Shown: piece after piece, positions 8,761 to 17,529 of the stretch
Numbering within the stretch: the first letter of the stretch is position 1
How the letters are laid out: every line of letters begins with the position of its first letter
Source: Dissulfuribacter thermophilus
GTDB taxonomy: Bacteria > Desulfobacterota > Dissulfuribacteria > Dissulfuribacterales > Dissulfuribacteraceae
Length of the DNA: 64,000 nt
Assembly: GCF_001687335.1 (NCBI RefSeq)
Contig: NZ_MAGO01000010.1
Location: 57,151-121,150 of the forward strand
Reading direction: 5' to 3'
The notes under the pieces: generated by a model
Databases searched by the model: none
Told to the model about the DNA's origin: nothing
Seen by the model: the letters and a program-made list of their open reading frames with translations, nothing else
Made by a program: the position numbers and the translations under genes

Positions 8761-9960
8761 TTATAGAAGTTCACGATATGAGCTGTAGATATTAGACTGG
8801 TTTCTTCTCAAAAAATCCTCAATTTTATGGACATAACTTTGATCAATTTGCGAATGGGTAGGCAAGTTAATGATATGCCCTGAAATTTTTTCTGCAATGA
8901 AATTCTCTCCCCACTTGTAATGCCAATATTGGAGATTTTCAGTTATGGGATGTATAGGGGAGATAAACCAATCTCCAAGTTCGATCTTTTCTTTCTCTGC
9001 CTTCTTAAAAAAAAAATATCTATTTTTAACAAGAAGAGGAAACTTTAGGTAGGTGTGCTCTGCATAAATGGGTTCGTGAGGTGGCTCAATCCCGAATTTT
9101 TTAAGAATAGCTTTGTACAGTTCGGCTATATTTTTCCTGTGGAAAACAAGATCGCCAATTTTTTTTAATTCTTCTATACCTTTTCTAGCTTGAACTGTAG
9201 AAAAAACCTTCTCAAAATCTTCTGGTTTAACAGGTGCTTCAAGTTCTTCTCCTTGGGAAGAACCCAAGATCAAATTATACTTGCTCAACCATCTATAGGT
9301 TTTTAAAGCAAACCAGTAGGTGTTGGTGTTAAAGAAGTGTTTCTTAATAAAAATCAAAAAATTTAATGTAATTTTATCCTTTAGGGAAGGCTCTGCAAAA
9401 TCATTCTCCAAAACATTCAGCTTCTCAGCCAACTCCTTCCTTTTAGTCACAGCAATACCCCCCAAACCAGTTGAAAATGGCTTATTCCACTGAGTTGAGA
9501 AAAAGGCCGCATCTGCTATTGTGCCATTAGGCTTGCCTTTATAGAAACCTCCAAAACCATGTGCACAATCTTCTATAACAAAAAGGTCATATTTTTTTGC
9601 TATCTCAAGAATGTGCTCCAAATCAGCCGACAACCCAAAGGTATTTTGTGCCAAAATAGCCTTTGTTTTAGGGGTTATTTTTTCCTCTATTTTATTCGGG
9701 TCCAAATTATATGTTTTGGGGTCAATATCCACATAAATAGGTTTAGCAGAAAGATAAATTATTGGATTTACTGTAGCCACACAGGTGAATGCAGGGAGGA
9801 TGACCTCATCTCCCTTTTTGATACCTATAGCTTTTAAGATAGCATATAATGCAACGCGGCCTTTCCAGAAGAGAAAGATATTTTTTGCATTTATACCTAA
9901 GTATTCAGCAATTTTCAATTTAAACGCGCGTTGGTATGTATTTTGAAATTTGATAGTCAT
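8761..9960 (-). CDS. DegT/DnrJ-family aminotransferase, second copy
   Basis: A 399-residue PLP enzyme of the same fold as the preceding one but clearly divergent. It carries LPAFTCVATVNPIIYL, the phosphate-binding ENCAHG-like VIEDCAHGFGGFYKG, and the putative PLP lysine in FFSTQWNKPFSTGLGGIAV. The ALYAIL N-terminal segment and the Lys-rich C-terminal half are unusual for ArnB or PglE, and the substrate is unknown. Some DegT-like proteins of this type modify sugars already in use by the glycosyltransferases. It lies 47 bases upstream of the first aminotransferase gene in the same operon. Confidence 0.85.
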   Translation of the reverse strand: MTIKFQNTYQRAFKLKIAEYLGINAKNIFLFWKGRVALYAILKAIGIKKGDEVILPAFTCVATVNPIIYLSAKPIYVDIDPKTYNLDPNKIEEKITPKTKAILAQNTFGLSADLEHILEIAKKYDLFVIEDCAHGFGGFYKGKPNGTIADAAFFSTQWNKPFSTGLGGIAVTKRKELAEKLNVLENDFAEPSLKDKITLNFLIFIKKHFFNTNTYWFALKTYRWLSKYNLILGSSQGEELEAPVKPEDFEKVFSTVQARKGIEELKKIGDLVFHRKNIAELYKAILKKFGIEPPHEPIYAEHTYLKFPLLVKNRYFFFKKAEKEKIELGDWFISPIHPITENLQYWHYKWGENFIAEKISGHIINLPTHSQIDQSYVHKIEDFLRRNQSNIYSSYRELL

Positions 9961-10000
9961 AAATTGACCTTAACTAGCAGACCTACCGAATTTTCAACAA

Positions 10001-10765
10001 TTAGTGACAACAACTAAAGTCTTTAATCAAATACTTCCTAATCTTTTTATATTGTTCAATTCCCAATGCCTTTTTTAAAATACTTCTTAATCGATAATGG
10101 ACGAGCAACCTCACTCTATATGATGAGGAGAAATTAACTATTGCAGAAAAATCTTCTAAAGAAGTTCTGGCATGAATTGATATTCGAGAAATTACCTTAT
10201 TATTCCTATTCCATCCTGGTCTTGAAGTAGCAATAATTTTGTAACCACTTTCAAAAGCCAGATCTATAATTCTTTTATTATACTCACCACCTGGAATGGA
10301 GACACTAATTATCTCTTTACCCAATATATCTTCAAGCTTACATTTTGAATCATAAAATTCTTTATATATCTCAAAATTAGAAAGCTTAGTTAAATACCTA
10401 TGTGTAACAGTATGGGATCCAATTTCCATTCCATATTGTGCCATCTCCTTCAACCAGGATTCAGTTAAAAAGCCTTTTTTTCCAAGCCAGCCTGTAGTAA
10501 TAAAAAAAGTTGCTTTAACGCTATATTTACTTAATATAGAAAACACTATCTTATAATCACTCGCCCATCCATCATCAAAAGTAAGAGAAACAAATTTAGC
10601 TGAATAAGTATTTTTTGATTTCTTACATAAATTATAAATAGTCTCTAAGGGGAGCGATTTGTCAATTATAGTAGTTAGATATCTTTCAAAACTCTCTTTT
10701 GTTACATCAATTAATTCTGAGTTTTTATCATTAACAATTCTATGAAATAAGAGGGAAATAAACAT
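10001..10765 (-). CDS. NodB-type polysaccharide deacetylase
   Basis: A 254-residue carbohydrate esterase 4 protein that removes N- or O-acetyl groups from sugars with a divalent metal. The catalytic Asp and metal Asp are in SLTFDDGWASD (about residues 62-72), the two metal histidines in GSHTVTHRYL (about 137-146), and the next motif appears as SIPGGEYN. TFFITTGWLGKKGFL is the usual edge of the active site. No signal peptide is seen, so it may act on the cytoplasmic lipid-linked precursor, as some EPS-locus members do, or be exported by another route. It is followed after 40 bases by the aminotransferase gene. Confidence 0.88.
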   Translation of the reverse strand: MFISLLFHRIVNDKNSELIDVTKESFERYLTTIIDKSLPLETIYNLCKKSKNTYSAKFVSLTFDDGWASDYKIVFSILSKYSVKATFFITTGWLGKKGFLTESWLKEMAQYGMEIGSHTVTHRYLTKLSNFEIYKEFYDSKCKLEDILGKEIISVSIPGGEYNKRIIDLAFESGYKIIATSRPGWNRNNKVISRISIHARTSLEDFSAIVNFSSSYRVRLLVHYRLRSILKKALGIEQYKKIRKYLIKDFSCCH

Positions 10766-10795
10766 AAGATCTTCTAATTATTTCGTATAATTTTT

Positions 10796-11812
10796 CTATA
10801 CTTTTAATTTGCTCTTAAATGAAAGAATATTTCTATAAATCTTTTCAGCAATTAATGCCTTCTTGGACCTCCAAACTATTTTTCCATACTTATGGGATTT
10901 ACCTCCAAAGCTAGCCTTAAATTTGTCTATAGATGGAATACCTTTCCCACCCAAATCATATAATTTCAAGCCATGGTTAACGGCAAATTTTATCACATTC
11001 CACTGAATAAAATTATTAGCACCTGTTTTATATGCTTCTGGCAAGGATGCTCCACTTAAAAAGTGGATTTCCGAATCATCATAAATAAAAAAACCCATAG
11101 CTATCACTTCATCATTCAATACAGAAGATAGAATTAAAACCCTATTTTCTGGCATAAGATTTTTTACTATACTTTTGTATAATGATAAAGGATGCGGCGG
11201 AAGTGAATTGGATTTTGCAAAAACTATTTTTAACATTTCATAAAACATCTCTATTTCAGATACATTGCCCTCCCCTTTGACCAATTTCACTCCCTTTTTT
11301 TCCGCTTTTCTTACCATATTCCTACTTCTTCCTTCCATCGTCTTCCACATCGTATCAAGATCATCTTTAATCTCTAAAATAAACGTCTCAGGAAATTTAA
11401 TTTCATATCCTTTTTTATTACCAATTTTTTTTACTAATAAATCGTCCCGAAATCTACGCTCTATATAGGAAAAACCATCTTTTATCAAAAAACGATTCTG
11501 CATTTCAATAATCTTGACTTTAAAGGTATCATCTACTTCTTTCAGCCACACAGGTTCCAAATGAGGCGTGAAACATCCTGGTAATGGAGCCCCTGCCAAT
11601 CTAAACGCTCCAGCTTTTTGAGCAGTTAAAAATATACTTAGACAAACAGGAATTTCTTCAAATTTTGTCAACAATCCAATACTTTTAAATCCCAATCCTT
11701 CTTCAATTGCCTTTAACCAGGATGAATGGAGAAAAAGGTCTGGGTATGTTATGTAATCATAATAGTTAGTTATATCAATGACCTCTGTCTCAATAAAATT
11801 TTCTACACACAT
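10796..11812 (-). CDS. FemAB-like GNAT-fold acyl or aminoacyl transferase
   Basis: A 338-residue protein with tandem GNAT-like halves of the FemAB/BioF2-like type. The N-terminal half has HSSWLKAIEEGLGF and the central signature GRSRNMVRKAEKKGVKL (about residues 183-198), with a second half containing YDLGGKGIPSIDKFKASFGG near the C-terminus. Classical FemAB proteins transfer amino acids from tRNA to cell-wall peptides, while relatives in EPS and exosortase loci probably acylate amino sugars. A second homologue lies at 13094-14080 with a glycosyltransferase gene between. The context suggests decoration of the repeat unit rather than of peptidoglycan. Confidence 0.82.
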   Translation of the reverse strand: MCVENFIETEVIDITNYYDYITYPDLFLHSSWLKAIEEGLGFKSIGLLTKFEEIPVCLSIFLTAQKAGAFRLAGAPLPGCFTPHLEPVWLKEVDDTFKVKIIEMQNRFLIKDGFSYIERRFRDDLLVKKIGNKKGYEIKFPETFILEIKDDLDTMWKTMEGRSRNMVRKAEKKGVKLVKGEGNVSEIEMFYEMLKIVFAKSNSLPPHPLSLYKSIVKNLMPENRVLILSSVLNDEVIAMGFFIYDDSEIHFLSGASLPEAYKTGANNFIQWNVIKFAVNHGLKLYDLGGKGIPSIDKFKASFGGKSHKYGKIVWRSKKALIAEKIYRNILSFKSKLKV

Positions 11813-11902
11813 AGTTGATGATTTCCAGTGAATTATATTATTTTAAAACTAATACTAAAAAAATAGTGCTTTTATAAAAACATATAATTTTAAATACAAA
11901 AT

Positions 11903-13084
11903 CTAATAATTCTTCCATGCAAAAATACGTTTACCCGTTAATAATTTAATAATTGCGCAACTACTTGCCAGATTTGCAAGCAAGAAGGAATAAACGATTT
12001 TCCCAATTTTATAAACAAACAGTTGTTTATTCTTAGTTTCTCCATAGTAACCCAGTATAACAAAAAAATAAAAAAGAAATTGCAAACAAAATAATACACT
12101 ATATAACATACCAAACTTTATTAGTATTAAGTTTATAAGCAATAGTAAACCCATGAAAAAACCTGTGAACCAGCGAAAGATCCTATGAGAAAAAAGAACC
12201 CAAATAGTTATCCATTTTTTCTTTTTTATTAACACTGGCAAATAGGAAAACATATCGCCCATACTTCTCAATGTGGTCCTTAATCGTTTCCTAAAATGAT
12301 TTTTTGGTCCTTGAATAGCAAAATCATAGGCCTTAGCGTCTTGTGCATAAAAAATCTTATATCCTTTAGCAACAGTCGAAAGAGTCAATATATTATCTAT
12401 ATCACTGTGAGATGGAATTTTCTCATAAAGTTCATGTCTAATAAAAAAACATCCCCCTGAGGCAAAAGGAAGGATACCTAAACATGACTCCCAATACCTC
12501 ATCTTTTTTTCAATTATCCAATAAATGTTTTCAGACCTACCAATTTCGTCTTTATAATAAAAAGTAAATTCTCCAGCTCCACATCCATATCTATTACTTT
12601 TAAACCACTTAATGCCATTTTTTATAAAATCCTTTTCAAATATTGTTTCAGCATCAGTAAAAAGTAATATTTCTCCTTTCACGACTTCTACGGAATCATT
12701 ATGGACGGAGGCCTTACCTCTATTCTCCTTAAAAGCAAGCAGCTTAATCCCTTTTTTCTTGTACCTTTGCGCAATTTCTACTGTCTTATCACTTGAGCCA
12801 TCTGAGGCAATAATTATCTCGATCTTGCCACTCGGATAATTCTGTTCTAGAAGGTTTTCAATTCTTCTAGCAATAACCTTTTCTTCATTATAGGCAGCAA
12901 CAATGACAGAAACAGACGGAAGTTCTAAAACTGAATTATGGCATGTTTCCCTCATGATGTAATTGCGTGGTTGAAAAAATCTAACTATTTTGCTTAAGCA
13001 AAAAAGCCCAAGTGGGAAAATAAACCATGTGTAAACTATAAGACTGGCGATTATCCAATAAATTACGACGAGAAAAGATTCCAT
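11903..13084 (-). CDS. Membrane-bound family 2 glycosyltransferase
   Basis: A 393-residue GT2 enzyme of the cellulose-synthase/IcaA-like layout. An N-terminal membrane helix (residues 5-27) precedes the GT-A domain with SVIVAAYNEEKVI, the nucleotide-binding ASDGSSDKT, and the DxD-like metal site in LLFTDAETIFE. The acceptor-side FRKRLRTTLRS region stands where processive enzymes carry QxxRW, but that motif is not intact, so I predict a non-processive enzyme. Three membrane helices fill the C-terminal 100 residues. It would add one sugar to the lipid-linked unit at the inner membrane. It lies between two FemAB-like genes with 9- and 90-base spacers. Confidence 0.86.
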   Translation of the reverse strand: MESFLVVIYWIIASLIVYTWFIFPLGLFCLSKIVRFFQPRNYIMRETCHNSVLELPSVSVIVAAYNEEKVIARRIENLLEQNYPSGKIEIIIASDGSSDKTVEIAQRYKKKGIKLLAFKENRGKASVHNDSVEVVKGEILLFTDAETIFEKDFIKNGIKWFKSNRYGCGAGEFTFYYKDEIGRSENIYWIIEKKMRYWESCLGILPFASGGCFFIRHELYEKIPSHSDIDNILTLSTVAKGYKIFYAQDAKAYDFAIQGPKNHFRKRLRTTLRSMGDMFSYLPVLIKKKKWITIWVLFSHRIFRWFTGFFMGLLLLINLILIKFGMLYSVLFCLQFLFYFFVILGYYGETKNKQLFVYKIGKIVYSFLLANLASSCAIIKLLTGKRIFAWKNY

Positions 13085-13093
13085 TCTTTTTCT

Positions 13094-14080
13094 TTATCTG
13101 TTTATGTTTATTAGCCTTTCATATATTTTCCTTGCAATACCTCCAACCCAATTAGCCCTCCAGATATTAGTATAACAATCCCTATATGGTCGAAATGCCA
13201 TTTTAAATTTTTCTATTCCATGGATTCCACTTCCGCCGCCAAGATCATATAATATATATTCTGCTCTTAGCCCATCTTTTATAATTTCCCATTGTAACAA
13301 ATTGTTAGCTCCAAGCTGACGAAATGCTCGCAGTGAACCAGCGCTATGGTAATTCATCCAATTCTTATATTTAAGTATGAAAGCCATAGCAATCCACTTT
13401 CCGTTATATTCTGCTCCGTAAAGAGAAGCGTATTCAGAATTTACTTTAAAAATACTTTCGTAGAATTTTTTTGGGAAAACAGGTTTTCTTCCATGTCGTC
13501 TATGAACTTCTTCCAACATTTCATAAAAAGTATCTAATTCCTTTTCAGGATTATGAATTAAGTGAACATTGACCCCACTTTTTATTGCCTTTCTAATGGC
13601 TGTTCGTGCGCGCCCTTCAAAGCTTTTCCATAAATCCTCCTGAGTTCGGTCAAGAGAAAGGATCAAGGTTTCTGGTTTGGAAACTTTCCATGACGAATCA
13701 ATAGCAATATCCAAAGAATATGGAAAAGTTATATCAATATAGTCCGCTTTTAATTCTCTAGAAACATAATTATATAAAGCTGCCAATATCTGGGAAACAG
13801 TTATCCCATCCATCAATAAAGGTCCGCAATAATGCGTTGCTGTTTGACGAAGAGGAGAACCAACAAGAGTTAATCCTGCCTTTTTCCGAATCCACACAGG
13901 AACCACTCCTACAGTCATACCATTATCTAAAAATTGGAGTAAATACCCTTTAACTCCAAAGGTCTTCTCAATCACCCGACACCAAAATGATGTATGAAAT
14001 AGGGTAGCTCCTGGATATTGCTCAACTAAAGCGTCCCACTCATCCGAAGCACTAATTTCTAACTTTTCTAACTTAATCAT
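13094..14080 (-). CDS. FemAB-like transferase, second copy
   Basis: A 328-residue paralogue of the 10796-11812 protein. The signature GRARTAIRKAIKSGVNVHLI (about 178-197) and the ending YDLGGGSGIHGIEKFKMAFR align with it, and the N-terminal LFHTSFWCRVIEKTFG matches the other's HSSWLKAIEEGLGF. Two diverged copies suggest two different acylations or acceptor sites on the same polysaccharide. The start overlaps the end of the upstream GT4 gene by 8 bases. The function is inferred from family membership, not from a known substrate. Confidence 0.82.
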   Translation of the reverse strand: MIKLEKLEISASDEWDALVEQYPGATLFHTSFWCRVIEKTFGVKGYLLQFLDNGMTVGVVPVWIRKKAGLTLVGSPLRQTATHYCGPLLMDGITVSQILAALYNYVSRELKADYIDITFPYSLDIAIDSSWKVSKPETLILSLDRTQEDLWKSFEGRARTAIRKAIKSGVNVHLIHNPEKELDTFYEMLEEVHRRHGRKPVFPKKFYESIFKVNSEYASLYGAEYNGKWIAMAFILKYKNWMNYHSAGSLRAFRQLGANNLLQWEIIKDGLRAEYILYDLGGGSGIHGIEKFKMAFRPYRDCYTNIWRANWVGGIARKIYERLININR

Positions 14081-15272
14081 TGTTCACCTTACCAATAAGA
14101 TAATTGACAATTGCCTTTGCCTGTTTCTCTCTTGTATGCTTCTGTATGAAACGATAGCCTCCTTCAATAAGACTGTGACGGAGCTTGTGATCACTTAAAA
14201 TCCTTGTAATTCCATTTTTAAGTTCATTAACGGAATTTGCTGGAACCATAAGCCCGTTAACCTCATTTTCTATTATATCAGGTATGCCACCAACATTAGT
14301 GGTAAGGATAGGAACTCCATATGCCATAGCCTCTAGCAATACCTTGGGAATACCCTCGGACATAGACGGGAGGACACACAGATCTGAGGCAATAAATAAT
14401 TGTTTAAGCCTGTTTCTATTGCCTATAAAACCATGGAATTTTACATTTTCTCCTATCCCAAGTTGCCGGCAAATTGTCTCTAATTTAGTCCGATAATATC
14501 CATCTCCAATGATATTCAGCTTAATATCAAATGGATATTTTTCTTGGCAAATCTCAGCTATAGCTTGTAGCAAAATATGAACGCCTTTGTTTTCTGTTAA
14601 AAATCCAACATATATTATCTTGGCTTCATCTAACATGCCACCTTGTGGCTTTTTATAAATTATATCTTTATTTGAAATCAAAGAGGTGAAATAAGGATAA
14701 ATGTGTCTTCCAGGTGCTGAAAGTCTTATTATATCTTCGTTTCCAGTTGCAAGAACTATGAGACCTCTATCCATGAAATATTGGTCCAAGCTTTCAAAAA
14801 AACGTGCCAAACAAACTGCAGCCCATCTTTTAAAGCCATTATATTTATTCCGAACTACTTCTACCTGATTACCACCGATATATAGGAGATGTATTTTTTT
14901 ATATTTTCTTGCCTTCATTATGGCTATAAAACCTAAGAAATCATCATGCATCACCATAACAGCATCTGATCTCTTAATTTCTCTATCTAAAATAAATAAT
15001 AGTTTTGGCAAAATTAATGGTAATTTTTTAATAAAATCTACAACACCGATAAAGCCAGGAAGCTCAATTAATTCTACCCCTTTGGGCATTTCAATAGCAA
15101 TATTTATATCTATCTTATTATTTAAAAGTGGCAGCGCCATTCGAACCTGTTCAAAATCCGGAAGAAATGACGAGAAAAAAGTATTAAATGGTGACATAGT
15201 GAAATATTTATTACCAGTTTTCCATACAGGATCACTTCCAATAACTAAAAGCTGGCCTTTCTTCTTACTCAT
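14073..15272 (-). CDS. Family 4 glycosyltransferase
   Basis: A 399-residue retaining GT-B enzyme. The C-terminal nucleotide-sugar domain shows IIYVGFLTENKGVHILLQAI and the GT4 signature SEGIPKVLLEAMAYGVPILT (about 305-324), with the Glu pair EGIPKVLLE that binds the donor. The N-terminal half is acceptor-binding and not informative. It overlaps the neighbouring genes on both sides by 4-8 bases, showing a tightly packed operon. The sugar transferred cannot be predicted. Confidence 0.9.
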   Translation of the reverse strand: MSKKKGQLLVIGSDPVWKTGNKYFTMSPFNTFFSSFLPDFEQVRMALPLLNNKIDINIAIEMPKGVELIELPGFIGVVDFIKKLPLILPKLLFILDREIKRSDAVMVMHDDFLGFIAIMKARKYKKIHLLYIGGNQVEVVRNKYNGFKRWAAVCLARFFESLDQYFMDRGLIVLATGNEDIIRLSAPGRHIYPYFTSLISNKDIIYKKPQGGMLDEAKIIYVGFLTENKGVHILLQAIAEICQEKYPFDIKLNIIGDGYYRTKLETICRQLGIGENVKFHGFIGNRNRLKQLFIASDLCVLPSMSEGIPKVLLEAMAYGVPILTTNVGGIPDIIENEVNGLMVPANSVNELKNGITRILSDHKLRHSLIEGGYRFIQKHTREKQAKAIVNYLIGKVNND

Positions 15273-16378
15273 AGAATTCCTACTAAAACTTTAGCACAGT
15301 ATTCCAGATGCCTTAAGGATAAATCCTGGTGAATCGGTAATAATAATAAATGGTTATTCCAATAATAAGCACGAGGGAAATTCTTTTTTTCTATATCAGG
15401 AAATTCATTAGCTGGCCACTGGTCCACCCCTATTCCCTTTCCGCGCATGGCTGTGCAAACATTTCTGGCATCCTCAACAAGAATAGGTAAACCTTGAGGG
15501 ACCGCTCCATCTGGAAGTTTTGGAAAAGGAAATGAAATTTGTGGAATATCATTGAGCTTATTCGCAAGCCAATAATAATTTTCTCTACGAATCTTTGCAA
15601 TTTTTTTAAAATTTATATGTGCCAAAGTTTTAGCGGTTGTATAACTAATCTCCGGTATGGAATCATTATTTAAAATTTTTGAATAAAAAACTTGTTCTGT
15701 TGAGGCAACTTTACCTCTTAATGCGTCTTTAATCTTTAGTGTATTGGGCCATCCTGCCCAAAATGCAGCCTTATCAAAAAACATAACCAGTGATTTCTTT
15801 TTGGAAGTATTTCGTAATTTAATTTTTGGGGTCACTTGTAATCGACTCTTCAAAGCAGTCTTATTAACAACCAATATCCCACCATCTGGAACGGGCAACT
15901 GTTTTCGTAAGCTATAAATAGAAAAAACTCCCGTGCACCCCATTGGCCTTCTTGTTTCAGGATCAGGCAATGCGTGAGCGCAATCTTCTATAAGGATTAG
16001 CCCCAATTGGTCACATAAAAGTTTAATTGATGAGAGAGGCTGGGGTATACCAAAATAATGAATAATAAAAAATAAATCCCCCTCCTTAAGAACATTTTTG
16101 TTAATTATGGGCTCAAGATGTTTCCCTACATCATAAAATTTTATTTTAATTCCTAATTTTTTAAAAGGGGTAAGTACACTTCGGCAGCAATAGCCAGGTA
16201 TATGAGCCGTTTCAGGTAATTTTTCGAGGAGCCTTAAACCAAAATACAGTGCTTCACGACCACAAGTAAAAATGGCCTGATTACCTGACAAAAATGGGAA
16301 AGGCTGGGGGAGTGTGTCTTGCCGTATAGATTCACCCTTCCCCCAGCCCCGCAGTACGGGCACGCCAGGAATTAACAT
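15269..16378 (-). CDS. Divergent DegT-type PLP protein
   Basis: A third member of the DegT/aspartate-aminotransferase fold in this locus, 369 residues long. LILIEDCAHALPDPE and the lysine-bearing SIYSLRKQLPVPDGGILVV match the PLP core, but the substrate-binding loops (HIPGYCCRSVLTPFKKLG) differ strongly from ArnB-like enzymes. The first 27 residues (RGWGKGESIRQDTLPQPF) come from DNA with an inverted repeat, and a later start such as the TTG before SGNQAIF is possible. The frame overlaps the end of wecB by 7 bases. It may be an aminotransferase, a dehydratase or a sugar-binding relative. Confidence 0.75.
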   Translation of the reverse strand: MLIPGVPVLRGWGKGESIRQDTLPQPFPFLSGNQAIFTCGREALYFGLRLLEKLPETAHIPGYCCRSVLTPFKKLGIKIKFYDVGKHLEPIINKNVLKEGDLFFIIHYFGIPQPLSSIKLLCDQLGLILIEDCAHALPDPETRRPMGCTGVFSIYSLRKQLPVPDGGILVVNKTALKSRLQVTPKIKLRNTSKKKSLVMFFDKAAFWAGWPNTLKIKDALRGKVASTEQVFYSKILNNDSIPEISYTTAKTLAHINFKKIAKIRRENYYWLANKLNDIPQISFPFPKLPDGAVPQGLPILVEDARNVCTAMRGKGIGVDQWPANEFPDIEKKNFPRAYYWNNHLLLLPIHQDLSLRHLEYCAKVLVGIL

Positions 16379-17529
16379 GGCAATCCGCTTACATCGTCCT
16401 TCAGGACCTTCTGAACCTCATCGATAATTCTTTCAGCAGCCCTGCCATCTCCCAAAGGATTAGTCCACGTTCTAGCAACTGAAAGCATTTTTTCAACTGC
16501 AGCTTTCACGGTTCTTGGATTTGTTCCCGCAATCACATTTGCTCCAACCAATACTGTTTCAGGACGTTCAGTGTTTTCACGTAGAGTAACACACGGGACT
16601 TCCAGTATGCAGGCCTCTTCTTGCAGACCGCCAGAATCAGTTAAAACAACCGCACATTGCTCCAACAACACTAGCATATCCAAATAACCTAGCGGCTCAA
16701 TTATTCGCAAACCTTTAATAGAATCAAGCCGCTCTGTTAAACCGAACTCCTTTAGACGTTTCCCAGTGCGAGGATGCAAAGGAAAGATGATCTCTTTTTT
16801 GAAGAAACGAATTACAAGCTTGATACATTCAATCAAGTCGGCCAATATGTATGGATTGTCAACATTTTCTTCTCGGTGAATAGTCATCAAAAAATAGCTA
16901 TTGTTTTTCAATCCGAGGTCTAGAAGAATTGTGGATTTTGATCGAGCAATTTTTATGTTTTGCATCACTGCATCTACAATAGTATTTCCTGTTACAATAA
17001 TCTTTCCTCTTACATTATCTTTACGCAAATTTTGCGCTGTTTCTTCTGTTGGCGCAAAAAGTAGTTCTGAGATGTGGTCCATAATAACACGATTATGCTC
17101 TTCCGGCATCCGCCAATCATTACTACGAAGCCCGGATTCAACATGACCAATTATACAATGCAATTTTCTGGCTGCTAAGGCCCCTGCCAAATTTGTATTA
17201 GCGTCACCACAAACTAGCACAACCCGTGGCCGTTCCTCCATCAAAAGTTTTTCAATTCCCATCAACATCATGCCTGTCTTTGCCCCGTGCGTTACATATT
17301 CCCTGATATGTTTAAGATGGTGCTTAGGAAGCTTTAATCCTAAATCGCGAAAAAATACATTATCCATTTCAGGAGAATAGTGTTGCCCAGTATGGAGGAC
17401 GAAATGCTCCAATCCCCTGTGCTCACATTCCCTGATTAAGGGAGACATTTTAATTATTCCTGGGCGGGTCCCAACTATTATACATACTATATTTCTGCTG
17501 TTATTAATTAGCAGTTTATTATTAGTCAT
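16372..17529 (-). CDS. wecB: UDP-N-acetylglucosamine 2-epimerase (non-hydrolysing)
   Basis: WecB interconverts UDP-GlcNAc and UDP-ManNAc in the cytoplasm, providing ManNAc or its oxidised form for surface glycans. The 385-residue protein carries GTRPGIIKMSPLI (about 19-31), LHTGQHYSPEM, the VCGDANTNLAGALAA loop, HVESGLRSNDWRMPEEHNR, and in the second Rossmann half LTDSGGLQEEACILEVPCV and RENTERPET, all diagnostic. Two changes are mild: IIKMSPLI where many have AIKMAPLI. It overlaps the adjacent genes on both sides by 4-7 bases. Confidence 0.94.
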   Translation of the reverse strand: MTNNKLLINNSRNIVCIIVGTRPGIIKMSPLIRECEHRGLEHFVLHTGQHYSPEMDNVFFRDLGLKLPKHHLKHIREYVTHGAKTGMMLMGIEKLLMEERPRVVLVCGDANTNLAGALAARKLHCIIGHVESGLRSNDWRMPEEHNRVIMDHISELLFAPTEETAQNLRKDNVRGKIIVTGNTIVDAVMQNIKIARSKSTILLDLGLKNNSYFLMTIHREENVDNPYILADLIECIKLVIRFFKKEIIFPLHPRTGKRLKEFGLTERLDSIKGLRIIEPLGYLDMLVLLEQCAVVLTDSGGLQEEACILEVPCVTLRENTERPETVLVGANVIAGTNPRTVKAAVEKMLSVARTWTNPLGDGRAAERIIDEVQKVLKDDVSGLPC

